DNA from: Candidatus Fermentibacteraceae bacterium
GTDB taxonomy: Bacteria; Fermentibacterota; Fermentibacteria; Fermentibacterales; JCC-6
Assembly (NCBI GenBank): GCA_027067855.1
Contig: JAMOUX010000036.1
Location: 1-64,000 of the forward strand
Direction of reading: 5' to 3'
DNA: 64,000 nucleotides
Shown: positions 45,554 through 54,195 of the stretch, in pieces
Layout: each line of letters begins with the position of its first letter
Position numbering within the stretch: the stretch's first letter is position 1
The notes under the pieces: model-generated
The model's input: the letters and a program-made list of their open reading frames with translations, nothing else
Told to the model about the DNA's origin: nothing
Databases searched by the model: none
Position numbers and translations under genes: made by a program

Positions 45554-46504
45554 TCACTCATCATTCATCAAATCCGACAGCCCCACGGAGTTCAGAGCAT
45601 GTCTCTGGTCCTTGTTCACCTTACGGAAAACTTCCAGGCATTGATCGGGATTCCTGTGCCTCTCCGATATCGAGGTCACCAGGGTCGCGATGACCTCCGG
45701 AAGTCTCTGAGGATCGTCGAAGGACCCTTTCTGCTGTAATCCCTCGTCGGGGATCAGGGCCATCCTGTCGAGGAGAGGACATTCCTGCCTCAGGGTACCG
45801 AATACGTTGACGGATTCCATGAAACAATCCGACCACGTGTCCATCAAGGTCGTATACCACTTGTTGAAGGCGGACAGGAGGAGGGATATCTCGTCCAGGC
45901 CTATACCGGACAGGGATGGGGTCTCGCCCGGGTAGAAGAAACCCACGCCGCTTTTTGCGGCTTCACCGTACAAAACCTCTTCCACTCCGGTTGTATCCAA
46001 CACCCTTCCGGGCATCCATCCGACTTCGACTCTTCCTTCGATCACGGGAATGAGGACCATTTCGTCTTGTACGTCAATCCTGAGAAGACCCGTTTTCCCC
46101 TTGTCCAGGAGCTTCTCGAAGAGTTCCGAAATCTGGCCCTCCGGACCCTGGAGCCGCCGCAGGACCGGCTCCTCGGTCCAACATCTCATCAGATATTTCA
46201 GGGTGCCCTCTTCCAGGAAGTAATAGGAGATGAACAACTCCTTGACTTCTTTCTCCAGCCACTTGATGAAATCCCCCAGGCCCTTGACGTCCCTGCCTAT
46301 GAACCTGTACGGCGTACCGTTCTTTATCGCATGGTACGCCACCGTACCGTCGCTGTCCGTTATCTTCCAGTAACCGTCACGATGAAGTTCACGGCTGTCC
46401 AGGGCACCCCTGGCGAGTTCCCTCAGGTTTATGTACCTGACGGAAACATTCTCGAAATACTTCACCGAGTACGGAAGGGTTCCTGGGAACAAAACATCGC
46501 TCAT
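45554..46504 (-). CDS. Hypothetical cytoplasmic protein, 316 aa
   Basis: No family is recognised. It has no signal peptide or membrane helix. The N-terminus reads like a beta-rich module (DGYWKITDSDGTVAYHAIKN). A central segment (GKTGLLRIDVQDEMVLIPVI then EGRVEVGW) resembles the small sensor domains of DUF4388/PATAN-like regulators. The C-terminal half is helical. ATG 46504 overlaps the lepB stop as ATGA, so it is translated with signal peptidase I. The function is unknown. Confidence 0.82.
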   Translation of the reverse strand: MSDVLFPGTLPYSVKYFENVSVRYINLRELARGALDSRELHRDGYWKITDSDGTVAYHAIKNGTPYRFIGRDVKGLGDFIKWLEKEVKELFISYYFLEEGTLKYLMRCWTEEPVLRRLQGPEGQISELFEKLLDKGKTGLLRIDVQDEMVLIPVIEGRVEVGWMPGRVLDTTGVEEVLYGEAAKSGVGFFYPGETPSLSGIGLDEISLLLSAFNKWYTTLMDTWSDCFMESVNVFGTLRQECPLLDRMALIPDEGLQQKGSFDDPQRLPEVIATLVTSISERHRNPDQCLEVFRKVNKDQRHALNSVGLSDLMNDE

Positions 46505-47235
46505 CTTATCAGCCTCGCTATCCTGTCAAACTTCGGCAAACCGTGACCGGGAACCCAGGACCAGTAAGTAACCAGCGCCTCTCCCTTGACCAGGTCCACC
46601 GGAAGGGCCCCCCAGACCCTGCTGTCGCTGGAGTGATCCCTGTTGTCTCCCATCATGAACACGTGGCCGCCGGGGACGACGTAAGCCGTGTGACCGCCGC
46701 GGGTGGAAACACAGCCTTCTTTTATCTGCCAGTAGGCCAGGTCGGCGACCCTTCCGTGCAACCCGTCGATACAGCCGGGCCAATCCTCGTCCAGGGGACT
46801 TTGCTCATACGGATCCTGGAAACACAGGGACCATTCCCCCTGGGGCTTACCGTTGACGTAAAGAGTATCGTTGCTCACCCTGACGGTGTCTCCCGGCAGA
46901 GCCACGAGCCTCTTGACGAAATCCCTGTCTAAGGTGACCGGGTATCTGAATACCAGAATCTCCCCCACTTCCGGATCCCCCGAAGCCGGCATCAACAGGT
47001 TGTACACTCCTCCGCGAAACCCGTGAAAAGGCGGCTCCATCCTGTCGGTCCACGGAATCTGCTGCCCTTCCTCCACTTTCAACACCAGGAGGTGGTCTCC
47101 TACCAGCATCGTCCTCTCCATGCTCGGAGTGGGAATCCTGAAAGCCTCTATGACGTACGGCCTCAAAAAACCGAAAAAAATTATAAGCGCCAGAGAGAGT
47201 TGCAGGGCCCAGTCCTTTATCTTGGCGATATTCAA
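46501..47235 (-). CDS. lepB: Signal peptidase I
   Basis: This membrane serine protease removes signal peptides after Sec or Tat export. The 244-residue protein has one N-terminal helix (LALIIFFGFLRPYVIEAFRI), the catalytic Ser in PTPSMERTM, the general-base Lys in RDFVKRLVALPGD, and box E GDNRDHSSDSRVWG. A long insertion of about 55 residues separates the Lys box from box E. The start is TTG 47235, 4 bases after GGAGG. In the upstream gap a TTGACA lies at 47297-47292, without a fitting -10. Confidence 0.95.
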   Translation of the reverse strand: MNIAKIKDWALQLSLALIIFFGFLRPYVIEAFRIPTPSMERTMLVGDHLLVLKVEEGQQIPWTDRMEPPFHGFRGGVYNLLMPASGDPEVGEILVFRYPVTLDRDFVKRLVALPGDTVRVSNDTLYVNGKPQGEWSLCFQDPYEQSPLDEDWPGCIDGLHGRVADLAYWQIKEGCVSTRGGHTAYVVPGGHVFMMGDNRDHSSDSRVWGALPVDLVKGEALVTYWSWVPGHGLPKFDRIARLIR

Positions 47236-47341
47236 TTTACCTCCAGAATATTCTTACGGCAGCTGAATGAATTGCACGAAGCCCGCCGCCTTGTCAATAG
47301 TGCGGACAGGGAAAGGGCATGGCCTGCGGTTCTACGTCGGC

Positions 47342-47349
47342 TATATTAT
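47342..47349 (+). promoter_or_regulatory. Possible -10 region for mscS-radC
   Basis: The stretch TATATTAT contains two overlapping 5-of-6 matches to TATAAT about 90 bases before ATG 47437. No -35 is seen. The rest of the divergent gap 47236-47436 shows nothing I can name. Confidence 0.3.
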
Positions 47350-47436
47350 ACGGACTTTCAGCAGTTTCGACCCGAGGACGGTTTCAGCAACCGGGAAAAC
47401 CGTAACCCGTCCCGCGGAAACTTCCGGAGGAGCGAC

Positions 47437-48492
47437 ATGCCGGATCGGTTCAACGAAGCCTACGGTTACAGTTGGGAGGGCATCCCCGTTGGCGGTGCGG
47501 CCCTTTCCCTCCTGATCGTCCTTCTCTCCATAGTCCTCAAAATGTTCCTGGCCTATACGATGAAAAAGATGAGCCGGAGGAGCACCGGATTCCTGGGCGC
47601 CCTGGCACTGGACGTTTCCAGGCCCGTCTCGTTCCTCGTCGTAACGTCGGGCATCTATATGGCTTTGAAAGTGCACGACCTTCCCGGTTCCCTGGAAAAC
47701 ACTTTCGTGAAGGTATTTCTTTTCCTTTTCACCACCGAGGTAATATGGCTCCTGCTGAAATCCATAGATACGGTGGCCGGGAGTATGGCCAAGGTTGCTC
47801 AGGGTACCGAATCACGAATGGACGACCAACTCATTCCGATACTGAGCAAGCTCACCAAGTTCCTGTTGGTAATGGTGGGCATCGTCTTCTACATGCAATC
47901 GAACGGGTATCCCGTAAGCAGCATCCTCGCAGGAATGGGAATAGGCGGCCTGGCCATGGCCCTTGCGGCCCAGGACTCCATAGCCGGAATCTTCGCATCG
48001 GTGGTCATATTCCTGGATAAACCCTTTATGATCAATGATTTTGTTGAGATAAACGGTGTAGTCGGGACGGTGGAAGAAATAGGAATAAGATCCACCAGGA
48101 TCAGGACCCTGGAGCAAACCCTGGTCACCATACCAAACAAGGAGATAATGGATTCCAAGATAAATAATTTCTCCCTGCGATCCATGAGGAGAACCGAGAC
48201 CAGGATCGGTGTAACGTACGACACCACTCCCGGAAAAATGCGGCTTCTGCTGCAAAGGCTCCGGCAAATGCTCGAGGAAGACGATATGGTGGACGACGAA
48301 GCGGTGTACGTGTACTTTGCCGGCTTCGGTGATTCCTCCCTGGACGTGGATATGAAGTATTTCGTCAAGACCGCGGACTACAGGACCTGGCTGGAGCGCA
48401 GGGAAGCGATAAACCTCAAGATAATGGACGTGGTCCATGACCTGGGTCTCGATTTCGCCTTCCCCACCACCACGGTCTACCTGGAACAATGA
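47437..48492 (+). CDS. mscS: Small-conductance mechanosensitive channel, MscS family
   Basis: The 351-residue membrane protein has about four helices before the MscS core. The pore helix and beta domain begin at SSILAGMGIGGLAMALAAQD, followed by FLDKPFMINDFVEINGVVGT and EEIGIRSTRIRTLEQTLVTI with PNKEIMDSKINNFS. These are family hallmarks. The C-terminal alpha-beta domain ends in PTTTVYLEQ. ATG 47437 has GGAGG 6 bases upstream; the frame is open for 400 bases before it without merit. It protects against osmotic downshift and overlaps radC as ATGA. Confidence 0.94.
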   Translation: MPDRFNEAYGYSWEGIPVGGAALSLLIVLLSIVLKMFLAYTMKKMSRRSTGFLGALALDVSRPVSFLVVTSGIYMALKVHDLPGSLENTFVKVFLFLFTTEVIWLLLKSIDTVAGSMAKVAQGTESRMDDQLIPILSKLTKFLLVMVGIVFYMQSNGYPVSSILAGMGIGGLAMALAAQDSIAGIFASVVIFLDKPFMINDFVEINGVVGTVEEIGIRSTRIRTLEQTLVTIPNKEIMDSKINNFSLRSMRRTETRIGVTYDTTPGKMRLLLQRLRQMLEEDDMVDDEAVYVYFAGFGDSSLDVDMKYFVKTADYRTWLERREAINLKIMDVVHDLGLDFAFPTTTVYLEQ

Positions 48493-49163
48493 CGGTACCC
48501 AGGGAAGGCCACAGGAAAAGGTTGCGTGAAAGATATCTGCAGGGCGGCATACGTGGTTTCTCCGACAGGGACGCCCTGGAATTGCTGCTTACATACGCCC
48601 TGTCCAGGCAGGATACCAAGGAACTCGCCCACAGGCTCCTCGAGAAATTCGGCTCTCTCCGATCCGTACTCTCCCAGCCACCGTCCATGCTCCAGACAGT
48701 TCCCGGAGTGGGTCCGGCCATATCGGTACTCATCAGCCTGTCCACGGCCATAACCGCGAAAGCCCTCAAACCCCCCAGGGGAACCCAGGTAATGGACAGT
48801 TCGGAAAAGGTCCGGAAATACCTCCTCGCGAGCATGGGAACCCTGCGAAAGGAAAGACTGACCGCTCTGCTCCTGGATTCGGGGAACAGGCTCCTGGACG
48901 AGTGCGTTCTCGAATTCGGCACGGTGGACCGCACGACGGTTCACCCCAGGAACCTGCTGGAAAAGGTAATAGCCACCGGCGCAACGGCGGTGATACTGGT
49001 GCACAACCATCCCGGCGGAACCGCCCGGGCCAGCCGGGAAGACGTGGAATTGACTTCCCGGCTCAGCGATATCGGCAGGACAGTGGGATTCAGGGTGCTG
49101 GACCATATGATAGTAGCGGGGGAAAAGGTTCTCAGCCTGCGGGAAGAGGGTGTAAACTGGTAG
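48489..49163 (+). CDS. radC: RadC family (UPF0758/JAMM) protein
   Basis: The 224-residue protein has an N-terminal helix-hairpin-helix part (ALELLLTYALSRQDTKELAH, TVPGVGPAISVLISL) and a C-terminal JAB/MPN domain with the metal motif HNHPGGTARASREDVE (H-x-H-P-x-G-x4-S-x2-D). ECVLEFGTVDRTTVHPRNLL holds the family glutamate/structural segment. Despite the name, a DNA-repair role is not established. ATG 48489 overlaps the mscS stop as ATGA. Its end is 3 bases from the stop of the convergent phosphoesterase gene. Confidence 0.93.
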   Translation: MTVPREGHRKRLRERYLQGGIRGFSDRDALELLLTYALSRQDTKELAHRLLEKFGSLRSVLSQPPSMLQTVPGVGPAISVLISLSTAITAKALKPPRGTQVMDSSEKVRKYLLASMGTLRKERLTALLLDSGNRLLDECVLEFGTVDRTTVHPRNLLEKVIATGATAVILVHNHPGGTARASREDVELTSRLSDIGRTVGFRVLDHMIVAGEKVLSLREEGVNW

Positions 49164-49166
49164 GAG

Positions 49167-49955
49167 TCAGGACCGGAAGATATTCGGCCAACTCTGCCTG
49201 CGGGCTATGTCTCCACCCAGCCACGGTCCCCTGGGATCCCTGCCCAGTTCCATGCACCTGAGGAATATTTCGGGCAGACCGGCTTTCCTGTACTTCTCCG
49301 CATAAGCTTCGAAGTCATAGGGCACCCTGTGCCAAGCGACCGAAACCACTCCGTTCTCTTCGTCCGCCTCCAGGACCGAAACGGTCGATTCCCGGGGCAG
49401 AGTACCTCCCCCGACACTTCCGGGATTCACTATCATTCCGCTATCCAGGGAACGCAGGAAAAGTCTGTGGGTATGCCCCAGGAGAAGCACGTCGCAACCG
49501 TTGCGCCGCAGCATGAATTCGTAGACCTCGTTGGAATATTCCTCCCTCGCTCCACCCCTGACGTTTCCGGGCAGACCGTGCACGCACAGTATCTCCCGCC
49601 GGCCCACCAGGTACCTCCTGTCCGCCGGAAGCTTCCTGAGGAACCTCATTTTCTCCTTATCCAGGCGTTCCACGGTCCATTTCATGGATTCTGCGGCCAG
49701 TTCCTTCCAGTACACGTTCTCGAACTCGTCACCGGGATCCCCGCCTCCCCTGGAAACCGCCCGGTCGCAGTCCCCCTGGATGCACTGCATATCGTGTTCG
49801 ATTACAAAATCCATCACTTCCGCGGGGTACGGACCATACTGGACCAGGTCTCCGAGGCACACCGTGATATCGACACCGAGAGACGTCAACTCGTCCCGGC
49901 ACGCTTCAAGTGCCGGAAGGTTGCCGTGGATGTCGGACAAAACGCCTATCCTCAT
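49167..49955 (-). CDS. Calcineurin-like metallophosphoesterase (YfcE/MJ0936-like)
   Basis: The 262-residue cytoplasmic protein has the metal-binding blocks in order: SDIHGNLPALEA, CLGDLVQYGPYP, QGDCDRA (in place of the usual GN(H/C)D), CVHGLPG and LGHTHRLFL, then VNPGSVGGG. The C-terminal 40 residues are an extension. The substrate is unknown; family members cleave phosphodiesters and dinucleotides. ATG 49955 overlaps the NamZ-like stop as ATGA, making it the last gene of the alr operon. Confidence 0.92.
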   Translation of the reverse strand: MRIGVLSDIHGNLPALEACRDELTSLGVDITVCLGDLVQYGPYPAEVMDFVIEHDMQCIQGDCDRAVSRGGGDPGDEFENVYWKELAAESMKWTVERLDKEKMRFLRKLPADRRYLVGRREILCVHGLPGNVRGGAREEYSNEVYEFMLRRNGCDVLLLGHTHRLFLRSLDSGMIVNPGSVGGGTLPRESTVSVLEADEENGVVSVAWHRVPYDFEAYAEKYRKAGLPEIFLRCMELGRDPRGPWLGGDIARRQSWPNIFRS

Positions 49956-51130
49956 ACCCTGAACTTCCTTTCGTAGAGAAGGATGTCACCTGCGGCGGCG
50001 GAGTGTTCCACCGGGTCGCCCCGGGACAGCTCCATCAGCGTACCCGCATCACCCGCCGAGACGGCTTTCCTGACGCAACTTCCACCCGCCAGTATGTCTA
50101 TGGGCATCAACCGGTACTCGTACTCGTAGGGCGGTTCCCTCCACCTGGTTTCCGGAAAGCGGAACGCCTCCAGCAATATTCCGAACGCCGCCCTGAGAGG
50201 CCGGAACCTCCCGGCATCGACGACATGAATTTCGCAGCCGTCGCACAATTCACCGCAGTGCTTGTTGAAAGTAGGTATGAATGCATGGGGACGCAGCACC
50301 GCTCCCTCCATCCATGGTGAATCGTTCAGTTTTTCGGCCATGACCTCCCCATCGAGCCACGGCGCCCCGAAAATGTGGAACGGCTTTGTGGTTCCCCGGC
50401 CTTCCGACAGGTTCGTACCTTCCAGGAGACACATGCCGACATACACCAGCGCCGTTTCAGGGGTGGGCATGTTCGGCGACGGATGCACCCACTGGTAATC
50501 GTCCGGAAGGGCCGAGCCGTCCCAGCCTTCCAGCTTCACCACGACGGGCCGCTCCAGGGAATCGACGGAAGCGAACAGCCCGGCCGACTCGCCTATTGTA
50601 AGGCCATGGCGCACCGGCAGCCGGTAAAGACCCACGAAGGAACGGTAGTCCGGGTCCAGGGGCCGGCCTTCCACAACCTCCAGTCCCACGGGGTTCGGCC
50701 TGTCGAGAATGACCACCGGGACACCCGCGGCATTGCACGACCTGAGACAATACGCCATGGTATAAATATATGTGTAGTATCGTGATCCCACGTCCTGAAG
50801 ATCGACCACCAAGCAATCCAGTCCCCGAAAAACCGACGGGTCGGGCTCCCTGGTGGAACCGTAAAGGCTGAGTACCGGGATGCCGTAACCGGGATGGATG
50901 TAACTTTCCCACTCGATCATGTTGTCCTGGGTTTCACCACGAAAACCGTGTTGCGGCCCCAGGAGCATTTTCAGTTCGACACCGTCCATTTCCCGAAGCA
51001 CCGTGGCCGCGGACCGGTACTTGCGGTCCACCGCGGCGTAATGGGATAACAGGGCCACCGACGGCCCCGGGAGCATACCGGGCTCCAGGAGATCCAGTCC
51101 CGTCTTCATCCTCCGGCAGGACCCGTCCAT
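49952..51130 (-). CDS. namZ: DUF1343 / NamZ-type exo-beta-N-acetylmuramidase, no signal peptide
   Basis: NamZ enzymes (DUF1343) remove terminal MurNAc from glycan ends during wall recycling. The roughly 392-residue protein shows the family motifs GPQHGFRGETQDNMIEWESY, SLYGSTREPDPSVF, CLVVDLQDVGSRYYTYIYTM, PVVILDRPNPVG, WVHPSPNMPTPETALVYVGM and LSEGRGTTKPF. The N-terminus has no hydrophobic stretch, so it should be cytoplasmic. Start options are GTG 51145, ATG 51130 and ATG 51109; none has a well-placed ribosome site, and 51130 leaves 1 base after the MBL stop. Co-transcribed with alr. Confidence 0.9.
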   Translation of the reverse strand: MDGSCRRMKTGLDLLEPGMLPGPSVALLSHYAAVDRKYRSAATVLREMDGVELKMLLGPQHGFRGETQDNMIEWESYIHPGYGIPVLSLYGSTREPDPSVFRGLDCLVVDLQDVGSRYYTYIYTMAYCLRSCNAAGVPVVILDRPNPVGLEVVEGRPLDPDYRSFVGLYRLPVRHGLTIGESAGLFASVDSLERPVVVKLEGWDGSALPDDYQWVHPSPNMPTPETALVYVGMCLLEGTNLSEGRGTTKPFHIFGAPWLDGEVMAEKLNDSPWMEGAVLRPHAFIPTFNKHCGELCDGCEIHVVDAGRFRPLRAAFGILLEAFRFPETRWREPPYEYEYRLMPIDILAGGSCVRKAVSAGDAGTLMELSRGDPVEHSAAAGDILLYERKFRV

Positions 51131-51131
51131 A

Positions 51132-51896
51132 TCAGAACTCGACACGGTCCCCGCGACGCAATACGGTTACGGCATCCCCGAACCCGGCGGCGACCTCTTC
51201 CTTTATTTCGCGCCTGTTCCAGGGTTTCAGGTGGAAGGCGTATACCGGTACTTCCGGCGAGCCCAGCTTCCTCAATTCGCTCCGGAGAAGCACGGGAGTA
51301 AGGTGGTCGCTGGCGATGGCGGTATCCGTCATGGAGTTCGGAAAAGAGATCTCCGCAATAACCGCCCTGAGATCATCAAGTTCCGAAGCCTTCTCCCACA
51401 GCGAGTAAGTGGGGCCGGTATCACCGGTATAGACGATGGATCCGGTTTCAGACCTGAATATGAAACCCCTGGCTCCCGCCCCGTGGCAAACCGGCTCGGA
51501 CCAGGCTTCCACCCCCCCGGGAAGCCGGGTCCACTCCCGGTCCCGTAACTCCATGTATACCAGAGAGGGACTTCCGGATATTCTGATCCTGCCGAAATCG
51601 GGCCATACCAGGTCGTTCATGTAATGTTTCCCGACCATATCCAGGCACGCCGCGCTGCCCGCCACCACCAGGGGTTCGCCCCTCGCGGCCACCGTGGCGT
51701 CCAACATGAAACCCAACTCCAGAACATGGTCCAGGTGCGCATGGGTCAACAGGACCGTTTTCACTTCTTCCTGCCGGCCGCCGGAAAGCATCGACGCCGA
51801 ACCGGCATCAAGAAGTACGTGCTCACCGAGCATCATGGAACATAAGTGACAGCCGTACTGCTTGGAACCGTCCACTCCTACGGCTTCCAGTATCAT
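51132..51896 (-). CDS. Metallo-beta-lactamase-fold hydrolase
   Basis: The 254-residue protein has the MBL-fold metal motif LLTHAHLDHVLELGF, the conserved Asp in VYTGDTGPTY, an SDH in IASDHLTPVLLRSELR and a C-terminal His in AFHLKPWNRREI. LLDAGSASML precedes the first motif. The opening LEAVGVDGSKQYGCHLCSML-like region and overall order resemble class II cyclic-nucleotide phosphodiesterases. That match is partial, so the substrate is left open. ATG 51896 overlaps the alr stop as ATGA. Confidence 0.88.
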   Translation of the reverse strand: MILEAVGVDGSKQYGCHLCSMMLGEHVLLDAGSASMLSGGRQEEVKTVLLTHAHLDHVLELGFMLDATVAARGEPLVVAGSAACLDMVGKHYMNDLVWPDFGRIRISGSPSLVYMELRDREWTRLPGGVEAWSEPVCHGAGARGFIFRSETGSIVYTGDTGPTYSLWEKASELDDLRAVIAEISFPNSMTDTAIASDHLTPVLLRSELRKLGSPEVPVYAFHLKPWNRREIKEEVAAGFGDAVTVLRRGDRVEF

Positions 51897-53038
51897 TCCT
51901 CGCCTCTCCCCGCGACCACCCTGGGCAGGAAAGGACTTATACGGGTTACGATCTCGTAGTTTATCGTACCCACCCACCCGGCCATCGTTTCCGCCGAAAT
52001 CCTTTCGTCTCCATCTCTTCCCAGGAGTACTACTTCATCCTCCAGACCCACCCCGGGTACATCGGTAAGATCGATCATGGTAAGGTTCATGCAGACCCTT
52101 CCCACAACCGGCGCCCTCTTCCCCTTCACGAGGACATGGGCCGTGTTTCCGCATCTTCTGTCGTAACCGTCCGCATATCCTACGGGAAGCACGCCCAGGA
52201 TGGTGCGCCTGTTGGTCCTGTACGAACAGCCGTATCCGATGTAACTGCCGGCAGGCAGTTCCTTCACCTGTACCACCCTGGTTTTCCATGACAGTACCGG
52301 TTTCAGGTCCGGTACCTCCCCTCTGAACTTGGCGGAGAGGTAGGTCTCCCTGGAAGGCCACAACCCGTAGATTCCTATTCCGACCCTGAGCATGTCGAAA
52401 TGCGTTTCCGGAAAGAGTATGGCGGCAGCGGTGCAAGCGGTATGCACCACCGGCGGCCTTTTTCCCCTGCGGTCCAGTTCTTCCAGCACGTCCGTGAAAA
52501 CAGCCATCTGGCGCTCGGCGTAATCATGGTTCAACGTGTCCTCTATGTTCGCGAAATGGGTGGAGATACCCTCGACCACCACTCCGGGAACCGCCTCCGC
52601 CGCGGCTATGAACCCCGGAACTTCTCCGGGCATGATGCCCTGTCTGCCGGTACCGGTTTCCACCTTTACGTGAATCCTCGATTCCCCGCCGGGTCCCAGG
52701 ACTTCACCGAGCCCGTCCAGCGTCTCGACGTTGTAGACCGTGAGAGACAGGCGGGCGTCCACCGCTTCCTTCAATCTATCCAGGAGAACGTGCCCGAGTA
52801 TCAGTACGGGCTTTTCGACACCCATCCCACGCAGTTCCAGCCCTTCTTCCAGCGAATTCACGGCAAACCAGTCGGCTGATGGAAGGAGGGGAACCATCCG
52901 GGAGACGCCATGACCGTAAGCATTGGATTTAACCACGGCGCAAACCTTGACGCCTCCACCGCCGGAACGTTCCCGGAGCTGCCCCAGGTTCCAATCCGGG
53001 GCCCGGGCGTCCAGCTCGACCCACTTGAGATATTTCAT
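51893..53038 (-). CDS. alr: Alanine racemase
   Basis: The PLP enzyme makes D-alanine for peptidoglycan. The 381-residue protein has the PLP lysine in CAVVKSNAYGHG, the barrel motifs VKVETGTGRQGIMPGEVP and GISTHFANIEDTL, MLRVGIGIYGLWPS, the second catalytic Tyr in GSYIGYGCSYRTNR, and VGRVCMNLTMIDLTD. ATG 53038 has no ribosome site. A -10 box ends 7 bases before it, which suggests a leaderless mRNA. It leads the operon alr-MBL-namZ-phosphoesterase. Confidence 0.95.
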   Translation of the reverse strand: MKYLKWVELDARAPDWNLGQLRERSGGGGVKVCAVVKSNAYGHGVSRMVPLLPSADWFAVNSLEEGLELRGMGVEKPVLILGHVLLDRLKEAVDARLSLTVYNVETLDGLGEVLGPGGESRIHVKVETGTGRQGIMPGEVPGFIAAAEAVPGVVVEGISTHFANIEDTLNHDYAERQMAVFTDVLEELDRRGKRPPVVHTACTAAAILFPETHFDMLRVGIGIYGLWPSRETYLSAKFRGEVPDLKPVLSWKTRVVQVKELPAGSYIGYGCSYRTNRRTILGVLPVGYADGYDRRCGNTAHVLVKGKRAPVVGRVCMNLTMIDLTDVPGVGLEDEVVLLGRDGDERISAETMAGWVGTINYEIVTRISPFLPRVVAGRGEE

Positions 53039-53045
53039 GGCACAA

Positions 53046-53074
53046 TCTATAAGCACCGTGTATTTTCCGGGCAA
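53046..53074 (-). promoter_or_regulatory. Promoter of alr with no room for a leader
   Basis: TTGCCC (53074-53069), a 17-base spacer and TATAGA (53051-53046) lie on the minus strand. Seven bases separate the -10 from ATG 53038, so the predicted +1 falls on the start codon itself. Confidence 0.5.
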
Positions 53075-53109
53075 GGAGACGCATCATCGAAACGAGAGGA
53101 TTGATATCT

Positions 53110-54195
53110 ATGGAGAACGTTCACTTCCTGCCCGCGGGAAAAATGGGAAAAAGCGGATCCATGGATAAACTGCTCGAACCCTTCACCGGGTGCGGAAACC
53201 TGGATCCGACGGACTTGATGGCGGTAAAAATACACCCCGGAGAAGAAGGAAATTCCTCCCACCTGAAACCCGGAGAAGTGACGGAAGTGATATCCGCCCT
53301 TCATCCCGGTACCTCCAGGATATTCCTCACGGACACCACGGTTCTTTACCCGGGAAAACGGATGAACGCTCCGGATTACCTGGTACTCGCGGCAAAACAC
53401 GGTTTTACGCCCCCTGACACACCTCCCTTCGTGGTGGCCGACGGGCTCCGCGGCTACGACGAATTGGAAGTACCGTTGCCCGGACGGGACGGCCGCACGG
53501 CTCACGTGGCATCCCTTATCGCCGAAGTGGACGCCCTGGTGGTGATAAGCCATTTCAAGGGCCATCTCCTCGCCGGGTTCGGCGGGGCCGTGAAAAACCT
53601 TGGCATGGGATGCGCATCCAAGGCGGGCAAGCTCATTCAGCATTCATCCGTAAAACCGGTCATTTCCGAAAACAGGTGCACCGGCTGCGGAATCTGCGCT
53701 GCGCACTGCCGTGCGGACGCCATATCCGTACGGAAGACGGCGCGAATAGATGCGGATTCATGCACCGGTTGCGGCGAATGCCTGGATCGTTGTCCCACAG
53801 GAGCGGTAAGGGTGAGTTGGAACCGGAACATGAACGCTTTCATGACGAGATTGGCTGAACACGCCTGGGCGGCCGCCTCGGTTTCCAGGCCGGTGCTTTT
53901 CGTCAATTTCGTCACGAGAATCGTACCGAATTGTGATTGCATGGCCGATACCGACCCGCCGCTGGTCGATGACGTAGGTATCCTGGCCTCCATAGATCCC
54001 GTGGCGCTGGACAAGGCTTCCCTGGACCTGGTTACCGCGGCGCCGCCTTCCGGGAATTCCCCAGTCCGGGCCGGGGCCGGAGAGGACAAATTCAGGGCCT
54101 TCAGACCCGACATCGACGGCGAACTCCAACTCAGACTGGCGGAATCCATGGGACTGGGCTCCCGGAATTACAGGCTTGCGGAAGTATCCCATTGA
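53110..54195 (+). CDS. DUF362-type protein with two 4Fe-4S motifs
   Basis: The 361-residue protein has a DUF362 N-terminal domain (LMAVKIHPGEEGNSSHLKPG, ISHFKGHLLAGFGGAVKNLG with MGCASKAGK). A bacterial ferredoxin-like insert follows with two CxxCxxCxxxC-type clusters (CTGCGICAAHC and CTGCGECLDRC, each followed by a cysteine or CP). The C-terminal part resumes DUF362 (NCDCMADTDPPLVDDVGILA, DPVALDKASLDLV). ATG 53110 follows GAGAGGA by 9 bases. Its role is unknown; DUF362-ferredoxin proteins are common in anaerobes and are predicted redox proteins. Confidence 0.9.
   Translation: MENVHFLPAGKMGKSGSMDKLLEPFTGCGNLDPTDLMAVKIHPGEEGNSSHLKPGEVTEVISALHPGTSRIFLTDTTVLYPGKRMNAPDYLVLAAKHGFTPPDTPPFVVADGLRGYDELEVPLPGRDGRTAHVASLIAEVDALVVISHFKGHLLAGFGGAVKNLGMGCASKAGKLIQHSSVKPVISENRCTGCGICAAHCRADAISVRKTARIDADSCTGCGECLDRCPTGAVRVSWNRNMNAFMTRLAEHAWAAASVSRPVLFVNFVTRIVPNCDCMADTDPPLVDDVGILASIDPVALDKASLDLVTAAPPSGNSPVRAGAGEDKFRAFRPDIDGELQLRLAESMGLGSRNYRLAEVSH

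Noticed and set aside
47292-47297. Perfect minus-strand TTGACA upstream of lepB
   Set aside because: The hexamers 15-19 bases downstream (such as CAATTC) do not resemble a -10, so I did not list it as a promoter.
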